From CAXBOO01 sp963977425 (lineage in GTDB: Bacteria > Bacteroidota > Bacteroidia > Flavobacteriales_D > Luteibaculaceae), in assembly GCA_963977425.1 (NCBI GenBank), contig CAXBOO010000004.1:124001-188000 (forward strand): 64,000 nt of DNA, written 5' to 3'. The stretch's first letter is position 1, and every line of letters begins with the position of its first letter. Made by a program: the position numbers and the translations under genes. Positions 44,532-54,211 of the stretch are shown one piece after another. Below the pieces are notes generated by a model. That model was given only the letters and a program-made list of their open reading frames with translations. It ran no database searches and was not told the DNA's origin.

Positions 44532-47500
44532 ATGATGACAGTAAAAAATACAATTAAAGGCTTTGTTTTATTGGGAGCTATGCTTCCGCTAAGTTTGATC
44601 GCCAGAGAATGGGATGGAGCTAAGGCAAAAAAGCAAGAGATTCGTAAAAAAATATCTGGTTGTGAGCCTGCTACAGCTGTTGCTCGCCTTGATTTTAACA
44701 ATGTAAGTGCTAGAATAGAAAACGGTGGAACTTTATGGTTGGATCGTGCTAATACTACAGCTAGCTACGAAGTACCTAAGGGTGGTGGTGTTCGTTCAAT
44801 TTTTGCTGGTTCACTTTGGTTGGGTGGTCTTTCTCCTAACGGACAGCTTAAGTTAGCGGCTACTACATTTAGAACACAAGGTGATGATTTCTGGCCTGGA
44901 CCATTGTCTAACGACGGTGCAGCAACTGCAGATCCATCAACGTGTAATGAATATGACCGTTTTTTCGTTGCTTTTAAAGCCGACGCACAAAGACATAAGG
45001 CTTACCATGCTGCTGTCGCAAATGGTACTGCTGCCGATGAATTCCCAAATTATTCAATGCCAGAATACTTCAACGAATGGCCAGGGAACTCAGCGGATTC
45101 TAGATACGATTTTCAATTAGCACCTTTTCAGGAATCTACTGTAGGTACAGCTGATATTTACGAACCAACATTGGGTGATTATCCTGGTTACGATTTATTG
45201 GGTGAAATTGCTTGTAGAGAAGCTACTCGTGAAGTACCTCTTTTTGGTGATACAACGATCTATTGGATATTCAACGATAAAGGTAACATCCACACGGAAA
45301 CTGGTTCTGAACCAATCGGTATGGAAATACGAGGTCAAGCATTTGCATTTGCAGATGAAGGACCGGTAAACAACATGACGTTTTATAACTACGTGTTGAT
45401 TAACCAAGGATCTCAAACACTAGAAAACACATACTTCGGTCAATGGTTGGATGTGGATTTAGGAAACTCTAACGATGACTTTGTAGGTTGTGATGTTAAA
45501 CGTGGTTTAGGTTACGCTTACAATGGTGATAACGATGATGATGTAAGTGGTGGTCCTGCTCCAGGATACGGATTTACTCCTCCTGCAATTGGTGTTGACT
45601 TTTTCCAAGGGCCTTTCCAAGATAACGACGGTAAAGATAACGCAGGACCTTATGATCCTGATTTCGCACCAGCGGGTATTGAAGGTATTACAGCTAACCA
45701 AGCGAACGATGACGATGGTATTCCTTACCGTGGTATTGGTATTGGATATGGTGATAGTATCGTAGATAACGAACGTTTCGGTATGCGTAAATTCTTGTAT
45801 TACAACATTGGTGGTGGTCCTACTGGTGATGTAAATACATCAACAGATTATTACAATTACTTAAGAGGTATTTGGAAAGATGGTCGTCCATTTATTTATG
45901 GTGGTGATGCATACAATAGTGCAGGAAGTGATCCAAACACTAGAGCAGACTTCATGTTCCCAGGAAATTCAGATCCACTTGGATTTGGTGTAAGAGATTT
46001 ATCTGGAAGCCCAATTCAAAATGCTCCAAACTGGACGGAAGTTACTGCTGGTAACCCTCCAAACGATAGAAGATTTATGCAATCTGCAGGTCCTTTCACA
46101 CTTACTCCTGGTGATGTAAACAACATTACTGTTGGTGTCGTATGGGCAAGAGCAGAAAATGGTGGTGCTTTGGCATCAGTAGCTAAACTTCAAGAAGCAG
46201 ATGATATAGCACAAGGATTATTTGACAACTGTTTCCAAATTTTTGAAGGACCTGATGCTCCTTTAATTAAGATCACAGAATTAGATCGTGAGTTAATCCT
46301 TTCATTGGATAACCCTGGAACGTCTAACAACGTTGCTGAGTCATACGAAAGAACTCGTCCAGAGATTCCAGATCAAACAATTACTATTACTGCAGCTACT
46401 TACAATATCACTGAAACAGGTGATACAGTATTGATTCCATCTACTGCAGATACTGTAACAAACGATAAGAAATACCGTTTTGAAGGGTACAAGATCTATC
46501 AAGTTAAGAGTGCACAAGTTGGACCTAACGACTTGAACGATGTTAACTTAGCGCGTCTTGCATTCCAAGTTGATGTTAAAAACTTCGAATTAGATAATAA
46601 TGGTGAACCAAACAGAGAATTGCCTATCGGTAACTTGGTAAACTATTCTATTGACCAAAAGAACAATATTCCTCTACCAGAAATTATGGTTGAAGGAGCT
46701 AATACAGGTATTAAAAAAGCATTTAGAGTAACACAAGATTTATTCTCAAGCTCTTCTGATCCTCGTGTTATCAACAACAAACCATATTACTTTATGGCTG
46801 TTGCTTATGGTTACAACAATTACGAAGATTTCAATCCTACTTCTTTAACTGGACAAGCAGAACCATATGTAGGTTCTAGAAAGAACGGTTTTGGTGGTTC
46901 TATATCTGCTGTTACAGCGATACCAAGAAAAATTGAAAACCAATTTGGTGGAACTCAGTTGAATTCTAGCTTTGGTGATGAATTGCCTTTAACTCGCCTA
47001 GAAGGTGTAGGTAACGATGGTAAATTTGTTGAAATTACTCAAGCTACTGAAGATGCTATCATGTCTGGTGCGCCTTGGAAAGTTGACGAGATTGAATACT
47101 TAAAAGGTTCAGGTCCATTTGCAATTAAGGTTGTAGATCCATTGAAAGTTAAGAGTGGAGATTTCAAAATCAGATTCTATGGTGATTACCGAACTTCAGT
47201 TACAGTTGAGGATTCAGTTGCTTGGACAATTACAGATTTAGAAACTGGTGTTGAATACCATTCTTCAAACACTATACTAGCAGGAACCGAGCAATTGATT
47301 CCAGAACTTGGTATCAGTGTAGATATTAAAAACGTTGATGTAACATCATTCGGTGGTGACTTCAAGAAAGGTGGAACTGAATTTGTTGGTTCAACTATGA
47401 CTTTCGAAGACTCAACCAACCAATGGTTAACTGGATTTAAAGATCAAGATGGTGGCGGTATTGTTAACTGGATTAGAGCTGGTTTAAACTTATCGGCTGA

Positions 47501-48836
47501 TGGTGTATTATTCCCAGATGTTGGATCACACCCTGATCAAACCGAACAATGGGAAACTGTTTTAAGTGGTACTTGGTGTCCTGCAGTTTATGTTGATGAT
47601 TCACTTGCTGGATTCTTCAACAATGATATCATTCCATATAGAGTGAAAAACAACGACGAATTGAGAGTAGCAAATACTCCTAACGTGAACATTGTATTTA
47701 CTTCAGACAGATCTAAGTGGACAAGAGCAGCTGTTTTAGAAATGGCTTACAACGTGAACTTAGCTGTTGGCGGAGCACAAAGAGGTTTATTACGTGAATC
47801 ACCTTCTAGAGATAAATTCTTTAGACAAGCTGGTGATGCTGGTTATGATGCTGATGAAGCAACTCTTGGAGGTACACAACCAACTGGTATGTCTTGGTTC
47901 CCAGGATATGCAATTGATGTAATTACAGGTGAAAGATTGAACATGGCCTTTACTGAAGATTCATTCTTGAAGTCAGAAAATGGTGATGACATGATTTGGA
48001 ACCCAACTTCTAGAGTTACTACTTCTAGAATTACAAGTGAAAACTCTTACTTATTGGGTGGTAAACACATGATCATTGTGTTCAAAAACCAAGTTCGTTT
48101 GTCTGAATTCTTTGGTGTAAACGATAAAGAAAATACACCTGAATACGACGGTGCACGTTTGAAAGAAACAACTTACGTTGGTGCTTATGACTCTTGTAAA
48201 ACTGTTTATACTAACATTACAGGGACTAACCAAGCAAGATTTAGAGGTGTAATCCAATCTATGGGATGGGCTGGATATCCATTACTAGCTAATGGTTATG
48301 AATTGCTTTCTCCAGAGGAAGGATTGATTCCAACTAAAACAACCATTAAATTGAGAGTTAGTAAAAGATTCGAGCCATACATTAGTGGTAACGATTATAC
48401 TGAAGAGTTGGGTGATGCAAATTCTGTTCTAGGGAAAGAAAATGCTTATGCTCCACTATATACCTTTACTTCACAAGGTCTTTCAGCTACTACTAACCAA
48501 ACTCAAATAGTAGAAAACAACTTAGATCAAATTCGTGTAGTTCCTAACCCTTACTATGCTTATTCAGAGTATGAGAATGGTAGACTAGATAACAGAGTGA
48601 AGTTTACAAACCTTCCTCAAAATGTTACACTATCTATCTATACTGTTGAAGGAACATTGGTAAGAACTTTCTCTAAGAGTAACGACAATACCATTATTGA
48701 ATGGGATTTGAAAAACGATGCAAACATTCCAATCTCATCTGGTATTTACTATATACATGCAGATGTTCCAGGAGTTGGCACTCACATTTTCAAATGGATG
48801 GGTGTTATGAGAAAAGTCGATTTACAGAACTTATAA
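44532..48836 (+). CDS. Large secreted protein with T9SS type A-like sorting domain
   Basis: 1434 residues. Signal peptide (1-24), then an unrecognised region with many Tyr, Trp, Asn and Gly. Residues about 330-410 carry Asp-rich segments (NGDNDDDVSGG, DNDGKDNAGPYDPD, ANDDDGIPYRG) that look like calcium-binding loops. Several cysteines are spread out. The C-terminus resembles the sorting domain of T9SS cargo: VVPNPYYAYSEYE, FTNLPQNVTLSIYTVEGTLVRT, IPISSGIYYIHA, then a hydrophobic close. Start ATG 44532. Function not recognised; gene order between a TonB receptor and a PorV-family protein suggests a surface-bound partner of that receptor. The protein is large enough to be a major surface layer or filament component; that is inference. 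Confidence 0.8.
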   Translation: MMTVKNTIKGFVLLGAMLPLSLIAREWDGAKAKKQEIRKKISGCEPATAVARLDFNNVSARIENGGTLWLDRANTTASYEVPKGGGVRSIFAGSLWLGGLSPNGQLKLAATTFRTQGDDFWPGPLSNDGAATADPSTCNEYDRFFVAFKADAQRHKAYHAAVANGTAADEFPNYSMPEYFNEWPGNSADSRYDFQLAPFQESTVGTADIYEPTLGDYPGYDLLGEIACREATREVPLFGDTTIYWIFNDKGNIHTETGSEPIGMEIRGQAFAFADEGPVNNMTFYNYVLINQGSQTLENTYFGQWLDVDLGNSNDDFVGCDVKRGLGYAYNGDNDDDVSGGPAPGYGFTPPAIGVDFFQGPFQDNDGKDNAGPYDPDFAPAGIEGITANQANDDDGIPYRGIGIGYGDSIVDNERFGMRKFLYYNIGGGPTGDVNTSTDYYNYLRGIWKDGRPFIYGGDAYNSAGSDPNTRADFMFPGNSDPLGFGVRDLSGSPIQNAPNWTEVTAGNPPNDRRFMQSAGPFTLTPGDVNNITVGVVWARAENGGALASVAKLQEADDIAQGLFDNCFQIFEGPDAPLIKITELDRELILSLDNPGTSNNVAESYERTRPEIPDQTITITAATYNITETGDTVLIPSTADTVTNDKKYRFEGYKIYQVKSAQVGPNDLNDVNLARLAFQVDVKNFELDNNGEPNRELPIGNLVNYSIDQKNNIPLPEIMVEGANTGIKKAFRVTQDLFSSSSDPRVINNKPYYFMAVAYGYNNYEDFNPTSLTGQAEPYVGSRKNGFGGSISAVTAIPRKIENQFGGTQLNSSFGDELPLTRLEGVGNDGKFVEITQATEDAIMSGAPWKVDEIEYLKGSGPFAIKVVDPLKVKSGDFKIRFYGDYRTSVTVEDSVAWTITDLETGVEYHSSNTILAGTEQLIPELGISVDIKNVDVTSFGGDFKKGGTEFVGSTMTFEDSTNQWLTGFKDQDGGGIVNWIRAGLNLSADGVLFPDVGSHPDQTEQWETVLSGTWCPAVYVDDSLAGFFNNDIIPYRVKNNDELRVANTPNVNIVFTSDRSKWTRAAVLEMAYNVNLAVGGAQRGLLRESPSRDKFFRQAGDAGYDADEATLGGTQPTGMSWFPGYAIDVITGERLNMAFTEDSFLKSENGDDMIWNPTSRVTTSRITSENSYLLGGKHMIIVFKNQVRLSEFFGVNDKENTPEYDGARLKETTYVGAYDSCKTVYTNITGTNQARFRGVIQSMGWAGYPLLANGYELLSPEEGLIPTKTTIKLRVSKRFEPYISGNDYTEELGDANSVLGKENAYAPLYTFTSQGLSATTNQTQIVENNLDQIRVVPNPYYAYSEYENGRLDNRVKFTNLPQNVTLSIYTVEGTLVRTFSKSNDNTIIEWDLKNDANIPISSGIYYIHADVPGVGTHIFKWMGVMRKVDLQNL

Positions 48837-48856
48837 GAACTGCAAAAAAAGATTAA

Positions 48857-49906
48857 ATGAAAAGATATTTAAAATTTATAGCCGTTACTGCATTAGCAGC
48901 TACTATACTTCCTGCATATGCAGGTAACCCAGATAGAGCAGGATCTGCAGGTGCAGGTCAACTTAGAGTAAACCCTTGGGCTATGTCTGGTGGTTTGGCT
49001 AACGCTAACAGTGCTTTTGCAAAAGGTTCAGAAGCAATATTTTCTAACGTAGCAGGATTAGCATTCACTAGAAAAACAGAGTTGATGTTTACCAACACAA
49101 CTTTTCTTTCTGGTGCTGATATCAATGTTGCTGCATTAGGTTTTTCTCAAAAAATGGGAGAGTCTGGTGTTTTAGGAATCAATGTTGTTTCAATGAGTTT
49201 TGGTGAAATTGAAAGAACTACTGTAAACAATCCTGACGGAGGAATTGGAACTTTCAAACCTGCCTTCAGTAACATTGCAATTTCTTACGCAAAAGCTTTC
49301 TCTAGTACTATCTATGGTGGTATGACATTGAGAATAATCAATGAAAGCATTGCTGACTCTAAAGCAGGTGGTATTGCACTTGACGCTGGTGTACGTTATG
49401 TAACTGGTGAAAAAGAACACATCCACTTCGGAATAGCAGTTAAAAACGTAGGGCCTCCTTACAGTTACAGTGGTGATGGTATTGCTATACAAGCAACTAT
49501 TGATGAAGAACTTATTACAGTTGAACAACGTAGTGATAAATTTGAGTTGCCATCATTAGTAAATATTGGTGCAGCTTACGATTGGCACTTCACTGAAGAT
49601 GAAAACTATATTTTATCTTTAATGGGAACTTTTACAAGTAACTCTTTCGGTAAAGATCAAGTTCAATTCGGTGGTGAATTCAGTATCCTTAAGCGTTTCA
49701 AAGTACGTGGTGGTTACATGATTGAAAAGAAAACAGAGGGTGGTAACATTGAAATAGCCAATGCTATTACTGGACCATCTGCAGGTTTCTCTGCTGTTCT
49801 TCCTTTCGGTGACGAGAAAAAATCTACTTTCTCTATTGATTATAGCTACAGAACAACGAATCCTTTTAATGGAATTCATAGTATTGGTGCTCGCATCAAC
49901 TTGTAA
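48857..49906 (+). CDS. PorV/PorQ-family outer-membrane protein
   Basis: 349 residues. Signal peptide ending AYAG. Typical N-terminal signature NPDRAGSAGAGQLRVNPWAMSGGLANANSAFAKGSEAIFSN, then FadL-like barrel strands (GLAFTRKTELMF, NISYAKAF-like NIAISYAKAF, SIGARINL at the end). PorV proteins shuttle T9SS cargo at the outer membrane; PorV itself is essential for secretion, while paralogues may serve single cargoes. Encoded 20 bases after the 1434-residue cargo gene, so a dedicated partner is plausible. Followed by a terminator. Confidence 0.8.
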   Translation: MKRYLKFIAVTALAATILPAYAGNPDRAGSAGAGQLRVNPWAMSGGLANANSAFAKGSEAIFSNVAGLAFTRKTELMFTNTTFLSGADINVAALGFSQKMGESGVLGINVVSMSFGEIERTTVNNPDGGIGTFKPAFSNIAISYAKAFSSTIYGGMTLRIINESIADSKAGGIALDAGVRYVTGEKEHIHFGIAVKNVGPPYSYSGDGIAIQATIDEELITVEQRSDKFELPSLVNIGAAYDWHFTEDENYILSLMGTFTSNSFGKDQVQFGGEFSILKRFKVRGGYMIEKKTEGGNIEIANAITGPSAGFSAVLPFGDEKKSTFSIDYSYRTTNPFNGIHSIGARINL

Positions 49907-49930
49907 TTAGATTCTTATATTTGTATTCGT

Positions 49931-49960
49931 AAAAGAACCTTCCACTAGGAGGGTTCTTTT
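49931..49960 (+). terminator. Terminator of the TonB-receptor block
   Basis: Arms AAAAGAACCTTCC and GGAGGGTTCTTTT pair over 13 positions with one G-U around a 4-base loop, with T4 at the end. Confidence 0.75.
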
Positions 49961-49997
49961 CGTTTATACGCTTTTTTAAACTTTAAGAAATATCATT

Positions 49998-50471
49998 ATG
50001 TCAAACATTAGTTATTACACAGCTGAGGGACTAAAAAAATTAAAAGACGAATTGCACCAATTAGAAGCAGTTGAAAGACCTTCTGTTTCGAATCAAATTG
50101 CTGAAGCAAGAGATAAGGGTGATTTGTCTGAAAATGCTGAATACGATGCGGCTAAAGAAGCTCAAGGACTTTTAGAAGCACGTATATCAAAACTTAAAAA
50201 CACTATTTCTAACGCACGTTTAATTGACGAATCTCAATTGGATACTTCAAAGGCGTTGATCTTAAGTAATGTTACAATAAAGAATGTGGCTAACGGAATG
50301 ACTTTAACGTATAAATTGGTAGCTGAAAGCGAAGCTGATTTGAAGGCTAAGAAAATTTCAATTGAATCGCCAATGGGCAAAGGTTTGTTGGGAAAATCAT
50401 TAGGAGACATTGCGCAAATTCAAACTCCTGGAGGAACTATTGACTTTGAAATTTTAGAAATTTCTAGATAA
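49998..50471 (+). CDS. greA: Transcription elongation factor GreA
   Basis: Rescues arrested RNA polymerase by stimulating transcript cleavage. 157 residues, two-domain. N-terminal coiled coil: YTAEGLKKLKDELHQLE ... SEQ-like DKGDLSENAEYDAAKEAQ, with the acidic tip residues present. C-terminal domain: GMTLTYKLVAESEADL and ISIESPMGKGLLGKSLGD. The stop overlaps the HIT-protein start (TAATG). Confidence 0.95.
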   Translation: MSNISYYTAEGLKKLKDELHQLEAVERPSVSNQIAEARDKGDLSENAEYDAAKEAQGLLEARISKLKNTISNARLIDESQLDTSKALILSNVTIKNVANGMTLTYKLVAESEADLKAKKISIESPMGKGLLGKSLGDIAQIQTPGGTIDFEILEISR

Positions 50472-50860
50472 TGGCAAGTTTGTTTTCTAAAATAGTTGCA
50501 GGAGAAATACCGTGTTACAAAATCGCTGAAAACGATGAGTTTTTTGCTTTTTTAGATATTTTGCCTCTAGCAGAAGGTCATACTTTAGTTATACCAAAAA
50601 AAGAAACGGATTATATCTTCGATTTAGAAGATGGTGAACTTTCGCGTTTGATGGTGTTTGCTAAATCTGTTGCTAATAAAATAGGCAAAGCCATAGAATG
50701 CAAAAAAGTAGGAGTAGCAGTAATAGGACTGGAAGTTCCTCACTGTCATATCCATTTAGTGCCACTGCAAAATGTTGCAGACATCAATTTTGAGAAAGAA
50801 AAATTGAAACTAAGTCCTGAAAAAATGCAGGCAATCCAAAAGCAAATTTTATCAGCTTAA
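50471..50860 (+). CDS. HIT-family nucleotide hydrolase/transferase
   Basis: 129 residues. Histidine-triad motif HCHIHLVP near the C-terminus, with ASLFSKIVAGEIPCYKI and FLDILPLAEGHTLVIPKKE at the front, the usual HINT-type layout. Likely a purine nucleoside phosphoramidase; substrate unknown. Coupled to greA by a TAATG overlap. Its 3' end overlaps ruvC's end by 9 bases on the opposite strand. Confidence 0.92.
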   Translation: MASLFSKIVAGEIPCYKIAENDEFFAFLDILPLAEGHTLVIPKKETDYIFDLEDGELSRLMVFAKSVANKIGKAIECKKVGVAVIGLEVPHCHIHLVPLQNVADINFEKEKLKLSPEKMQAIQKQILSA

Positions 50861-51436
50861 TTTTCGGGAAGGGTTTTTAGAAATAAAATCCTTCCACGAA
50901 TTTACTTTTCCTCCACCCTTAGAGGATTTTTCAAAGTTATTTCCTGAATCGGAAACATTAAAATACAAACACAATGCTGCACCTAGTGCATCTGTAACAT
51001 CCAAAAATTTAGGAGTTTCAGTCATGTTCAATATCTTCATTGTCATTGCTGCGACTTGCTCTTTGCTAGCATTACCATTGCCACAAACGGCCATTTTTAT
51101 TTTCTTAGGAGCAAATTCAGAACACAATATATCTCTGCGTAAAGCACAGCCTAATACCACTCCTTGGGCTCTGCCAAGTTTTAGCATACTCTGTACATTT
51201 TTACCATAAAAAGGAGCTTCAATTGCCAATTCATCGGGAATGTATTCATCCAATAAGCTATCGATTCTTTTTGCAATGATTCTAAGTTTCTGAGCCTGAT
51301 TGTCGTATTTAGATAACTCAATTACACCATAAGCAAGTAAAGTCAATTTTTTTTGATTTACTTTTATTATGCCGTAGCCCATAACGGTTGTACCCGGATC
51401 TACTCCTAATAATATTCGCTCGTTATCGTCAGCCAT
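50852..51436 (-). CDS. ruvC: Holliday-junction resolvase RuvC
   Basis: Cuts Holliday junctions made during recombination. 194 residues, RNase-H fold. First catalytic Asp in LLGVDPGTTVMGYG (Asp13), Glu in LAIEAPFYGKN, and the closing Asp-rich motif in FLDVTDALGAAL. A basic tail of about 30 residues follows. ATG 51436; the next gene's start codon (TTG 51437) directly abuts it on the other strand, so the two genes have no spacer. Confidence 0.95.
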   Translation of the reverse strand: MADDNERILLGVDPGTTVMGYGIIKVNQKKLTLLAYGVIELSKYDNQAQKLRIIAKRIDSLLDEYIPDELAIEAPFYGKNVQSMLKLGRAQGVVLGCALRRDILCSEFAPKKIKMAVCGNGNASKEQVAAMTMKILNMTETPKFLDVTDALGAALCLYFNVSDSGNNFEKSSKGGGKVNSWKDFISKNPSRKLS

Positions 51437-52234
51437 TTGTATACTAGATATTCAAAAGTACTTATTGTAGGCTTAGGCTATTTTGTTGCTGTATTTTTTC
51501 TGTTGAAATTTCAATTTGAATTTAAAGTTGCCATAAAAAGTATTCTGGATTTAAGCCTATTCACATTTATAACTCTAACGATGTTGTCGGTAGTTAATTG
51601 GTTTATTGAAGCTGTACGATGGCATTGGGCATTGAAATATAAATCGATCGAACAAAGCTTTAGCCTATCGTATACTCAAGTGTTGTATGCTGTACCTTAT
51701 GCTTTGGTTTTTGGGAAAATAGCCGGTTCAACAACAGGTCGATTAATTCATTTTAAATCATCTAGTTTAAAAAATGCCATTAAAGCTCAAATCCTAACAA
51801 GTGTATATCAAAGTGCTGCTTTATTGTGTTTTTTAGTTGGTTCAATAATTTTAATCTTTCACCTTTATTCTTTGTTTTTTGCAATAGTACTTTTTGCCAT
51901 TTTGATGATGGTATATCTGAACAAGGAATTGATACAATTGATTTTTTTGAGTGTGATGCGAACAGCTTTAATATTTGGATCGTATCTTTTTGTGTTACAC
52001 CAATTCAGTAGTTTGGATCTGATTGTTGCATTGTCTAAAACGTTTTCAATCATGACTTTCATTCCTTTTACACCCATTGCCAATTTGGGACCGAAAGAAT
52101 GGTTGATGCACTACTTTTATGATGATATTGGGCTTGAACAGTATTTGAAAGCAGGCTTAATCATTTTTGTATTCAACAATTTACTTCCGGCGGTTTTTGG
52201 CGTCATCATATCACTCGTTAATAAATGGAAATAG
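51437..52234 (+). CDS. UPF0104 / flippase-like multi-pass membrane protein
   Basis: 265 residues with about 7 membrane helices. Resembles the lysylphosphatidylglycerol-synthase membrane domain (conserved RWHWALKYK, VFGKIAGSTTGRLI, and PFTPIANLGPKEW near the end), a family thought to flip lipids. The first start is TTG at 51437, with no ATG available before residue 20; the frame remains open upstream inside ruvC antisense, so the start is uncertain. Overlaps the glycosyltransferase gene by 10 bases, suggesting a joint role in making and moving a glycolipid. Confidence 0.7.
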   Translation: MYTRYSKVLIVGLGYFVAVFFLLKFQFEFKVAIKSILDLSLFTFITLTMLSVVNWFIEAVRWHWALKYKSIEQSFSLSYTQVLYAVPYALVFGKIAGSTTGRLIHFKSSSLKNAIKAQILTSVYQSAALLCFLVGSIILIFHLYSLFFAIVLFAILMMVYLNKELIQLIFLSVMRTALIFGSYLFVLHQFSSLDLIVALSKTFSIMTFIPFTPIANLGPKEWLMHYFYDDIGLEQYLKAGLIIFVFNNLLPAVFGVIISLVNKWK

Positions 52235-53271
52235 GGATAGCATTTTTTTCTGCTTTAGTACTGACCATGTACATAGTTTTTCTTTTCGAGAAAACCAATA
52301 AAAAACATGCGGGTACTAATGATATTAAGAAACTAAAAATAATTGTGCCCTTCAAAAACGAACGACACCGTATTCAAAATTTAATAGACGATTTGGTCTT
52401 AGAATTTGCTAGAGTCGATAATGTACAAGTATTCTTTGTTGACGATAATAGTACCGATAATACGTCGGACTTTATAGAAGCGTATTTAACGGAAAAAGAT
52501 CTCCATTTTTTGATCTTACCAAGTTTTGGCAAAGGAAAAAAGAGTGCCATTGAAACAGCATGTCAGTTCAGCTCATTATCGGACTATGTGTTGACGTTAG
52601 ATGCCGATGTTCGTTTGCCAAAAGGATATGCCAATACCATTTTGAAACTGCATCCTAACAACGGATTAACAGTACTTTCTATAGATTATCCAAAACCCAA
52701 AACATTTTTACAAAGTATCATTAAAATAGAATCTCTTTTTCAGAAACCAATGTTTACTGGCAATGCTTTTGCCTCAAGGCCTTCACTTTGTTCTGGAGCT
52801 CATTTATTGTATCCTACTAAGTTGTTTGAACATGTTCAACCTTATGCAAATAACAAACAGATAAGCAGTGGAGACGATATGTTTTTTTTAGATGCTTGTC
52901 TTACTAATAAACAGCTTATTGATTACCAACCGGTATCCGTTTTAACAGAATACCCTCTCGGATGGATAAATATGTTGAATCAACGGAAACGTTGGTTATC
53001 TAAGTCATCGGCATTGAAATCAAAGTATTATTTGCGCTCTGTAGTGTTATTTTTCATTCTGCTAACAACCCCAATTTTATTGTTTGTAGTCAACCCTGTT
53101 TATGGTGTTGTGTATTTAGTAATTAGAGCAATTGCCGAAATTTTATTTTTTATAAGACAGAGATCTTTTGCGGGACGAATTGTGTTCAGTTTGCCTTTCT
53201 TTTGGCTTTGGCAATACTGCATGCCTCTATTGTATATTTTTGGACGGAGACAGGATGAACAAACTTGGTAA
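52225..53271 (+). CDS. Glycosyltransferase family 2
   Basis: 348 residues, GT-A fold. An N-terminal membrane helix is followed by KIIVPFKNERHRIQNLI, FFVDDNSTDNTSDF, the DxD metal site VLTLDADVRLP, and SSGDDMFFLDACL. The QxxRW-type motif is LNQRKRWLSKSS. Three to four C-terminal membrane helices complete the typical processive-type layout. Pairs with the flippase-like gene before it. Sugar and lipid acceptor unknown. Overlaps the permease gene by 17 bases. Confidence 0.88.
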   Translation: MEIGIAFFSALVLTMYIVFLFEKTNKKHAGTNDIKKLKIIVPFKNERHRIQNLIDDLVLEFARVDNVQVFFVDDNSTDNTSDFIEAYLTEKDLHFLILPSFGKGKKSAIETACQFSSLSDYVLTLDADVRLPKGYANTILKLHPNNGLTVLSIDYPKPKTFLQSIIKIESLFQKPMFTGNAFASRPSLCSGAHLLYPTKLFEHVQPYANNKQISSGDDMFFLDACLTNKQLIDYQPVSVLTEYPLGWINMLNQRKRWLSKSSALKSKYYLRSVVLFFILLTTPILLFVVNPVYGVVYLVIRAIAEILFFIRQRSFAGRIVFSLPFFWLWQYCMPLLYIFGRRQDEQTW

Positions 53272-54211
53272 CAGCGGGAAATTTTGGATAGGAGCTATAG
53301 CTGTATTTGTTGTTCTTACACTTATGGCACCGTTTATAAGTCCAGATAAAAGCGAAAATGCTAATACTCAAAACTTATACCTAGCCAAACTAAAGCCTTT
53401 TTCAAAAGCGTATACCATTGAAAAAGGCGACAGTACATTTTATGCAACTCAAATAGATAGTAATTCCAATTATATCATATTTGAAGCACTGAATGACAAT
53501 ACAAAACGAAGATTTATACCCGATAATATTTCAGAAAACACGTTTTTATTAGGTACCGATAAATTTGGCCGAGACTTGTTGTCGAGATTGTTAGGAGGGG
53601 CTAGAATATCATTAGCAGTTGGTTTTTTAGCCGTTTGCATTTCATTATTTTTTGGCTTGTCATTGGGCTTAATCGCAGGGTATTTTGGAGGATGGCCAGA
53701 CAAAATAATTTCTTGGATTATCAATGTTGTATGGTCAATCCCTACTTTGTTGCTTGTTATAGGTTTAACCGTTGCATTTGGAAAAGGCTTGTTTCAAGTA
53801 TTTATTGCAGTTGGATTAACGATGTGGATAGAATTAGCGCGTGTTACCAGAGGTCAGGTTATTAGTTTAAAGGAGAAAGAGTTTGTTATCTCGGCAAAAC
53901 TTATGGGTATCCCCAGACTGAAAATTTTTTGGAGATACATTCTTCCTCAACTTACGGGGGTTATTTTGGTGTTGTCTGCAGCTAATTTTTCAACGGCCAT
54001 TTTATTGGAAGCCGGTTTGAGTTTCTTAGGAATTGGGGCTCAAATACCTACCCCTACTTGGGGCGGAATCATCAAAAATCATTTTTCGTTGATATCCACA
54101 GAATATGCCTTCATACCTTTATTAGCCGGTGGCTGTATTATGTTGTGTGTAATGGCATTCATGCAAATGAGCAATGCCTTGCAACAGTTTTTTGATAAAC
54201 GATCGGTTTAG
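53255..54211 (+). CDS. OppC/DppC-type ABC transporter permease
   Basis: 318 residues. Inner-membrane subunit of a peptide-type ABC importer. First helix (FWIGAIAVFVVLTLMAPFIS), then an extra periplasmic loop of about 70 residues, then FLLGTDKFGRDLLSRLL and five helices. The EAA loop is EFVISAKLMGIPRLKIFWRYILPQ. Start ATG 53255 (the frame extends back inside the GT2 gene). The usual partners (DppB, ATPases, binding protein) are not in the window, so this is an orphan here; they may sit elsewhere. Confidence 0.9.
   Translation: MNKLGNSGKFWIGAIAVFVVLTLMAPFISPDKSENANTQNLYLAKLKPFSKAYTIEKGDSTFYATQIDSNSNYIIFEALNDNTKRRFIPDNISENTFLLGTDKFGRDLLSRLLGGARISLAVGFLAVCISLFFGLSLGLIAGYFGGWPDKIISWIINVVWSIPTLLLVIGLTVAFGKGLFQVFIAVGLTMWIELARVTRGQVISLKEKEFVISAKLMGIPRLKIFWRYILPQLTGVILVLSAANFSTAILLEAGLSFLGIGAQIPTPTWGGIIKNHFSLISTEYAFIPLLAGGCIMLCVMAFMQMSNALQQFFDKRSV

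Noticed and set aside
49916..49923. TATATTTG as a greA promoter
   Set aside because: It would start transcription just before the terminator at 49931-49960, so it is unlikely to serve greA; no TTG at the right distance.
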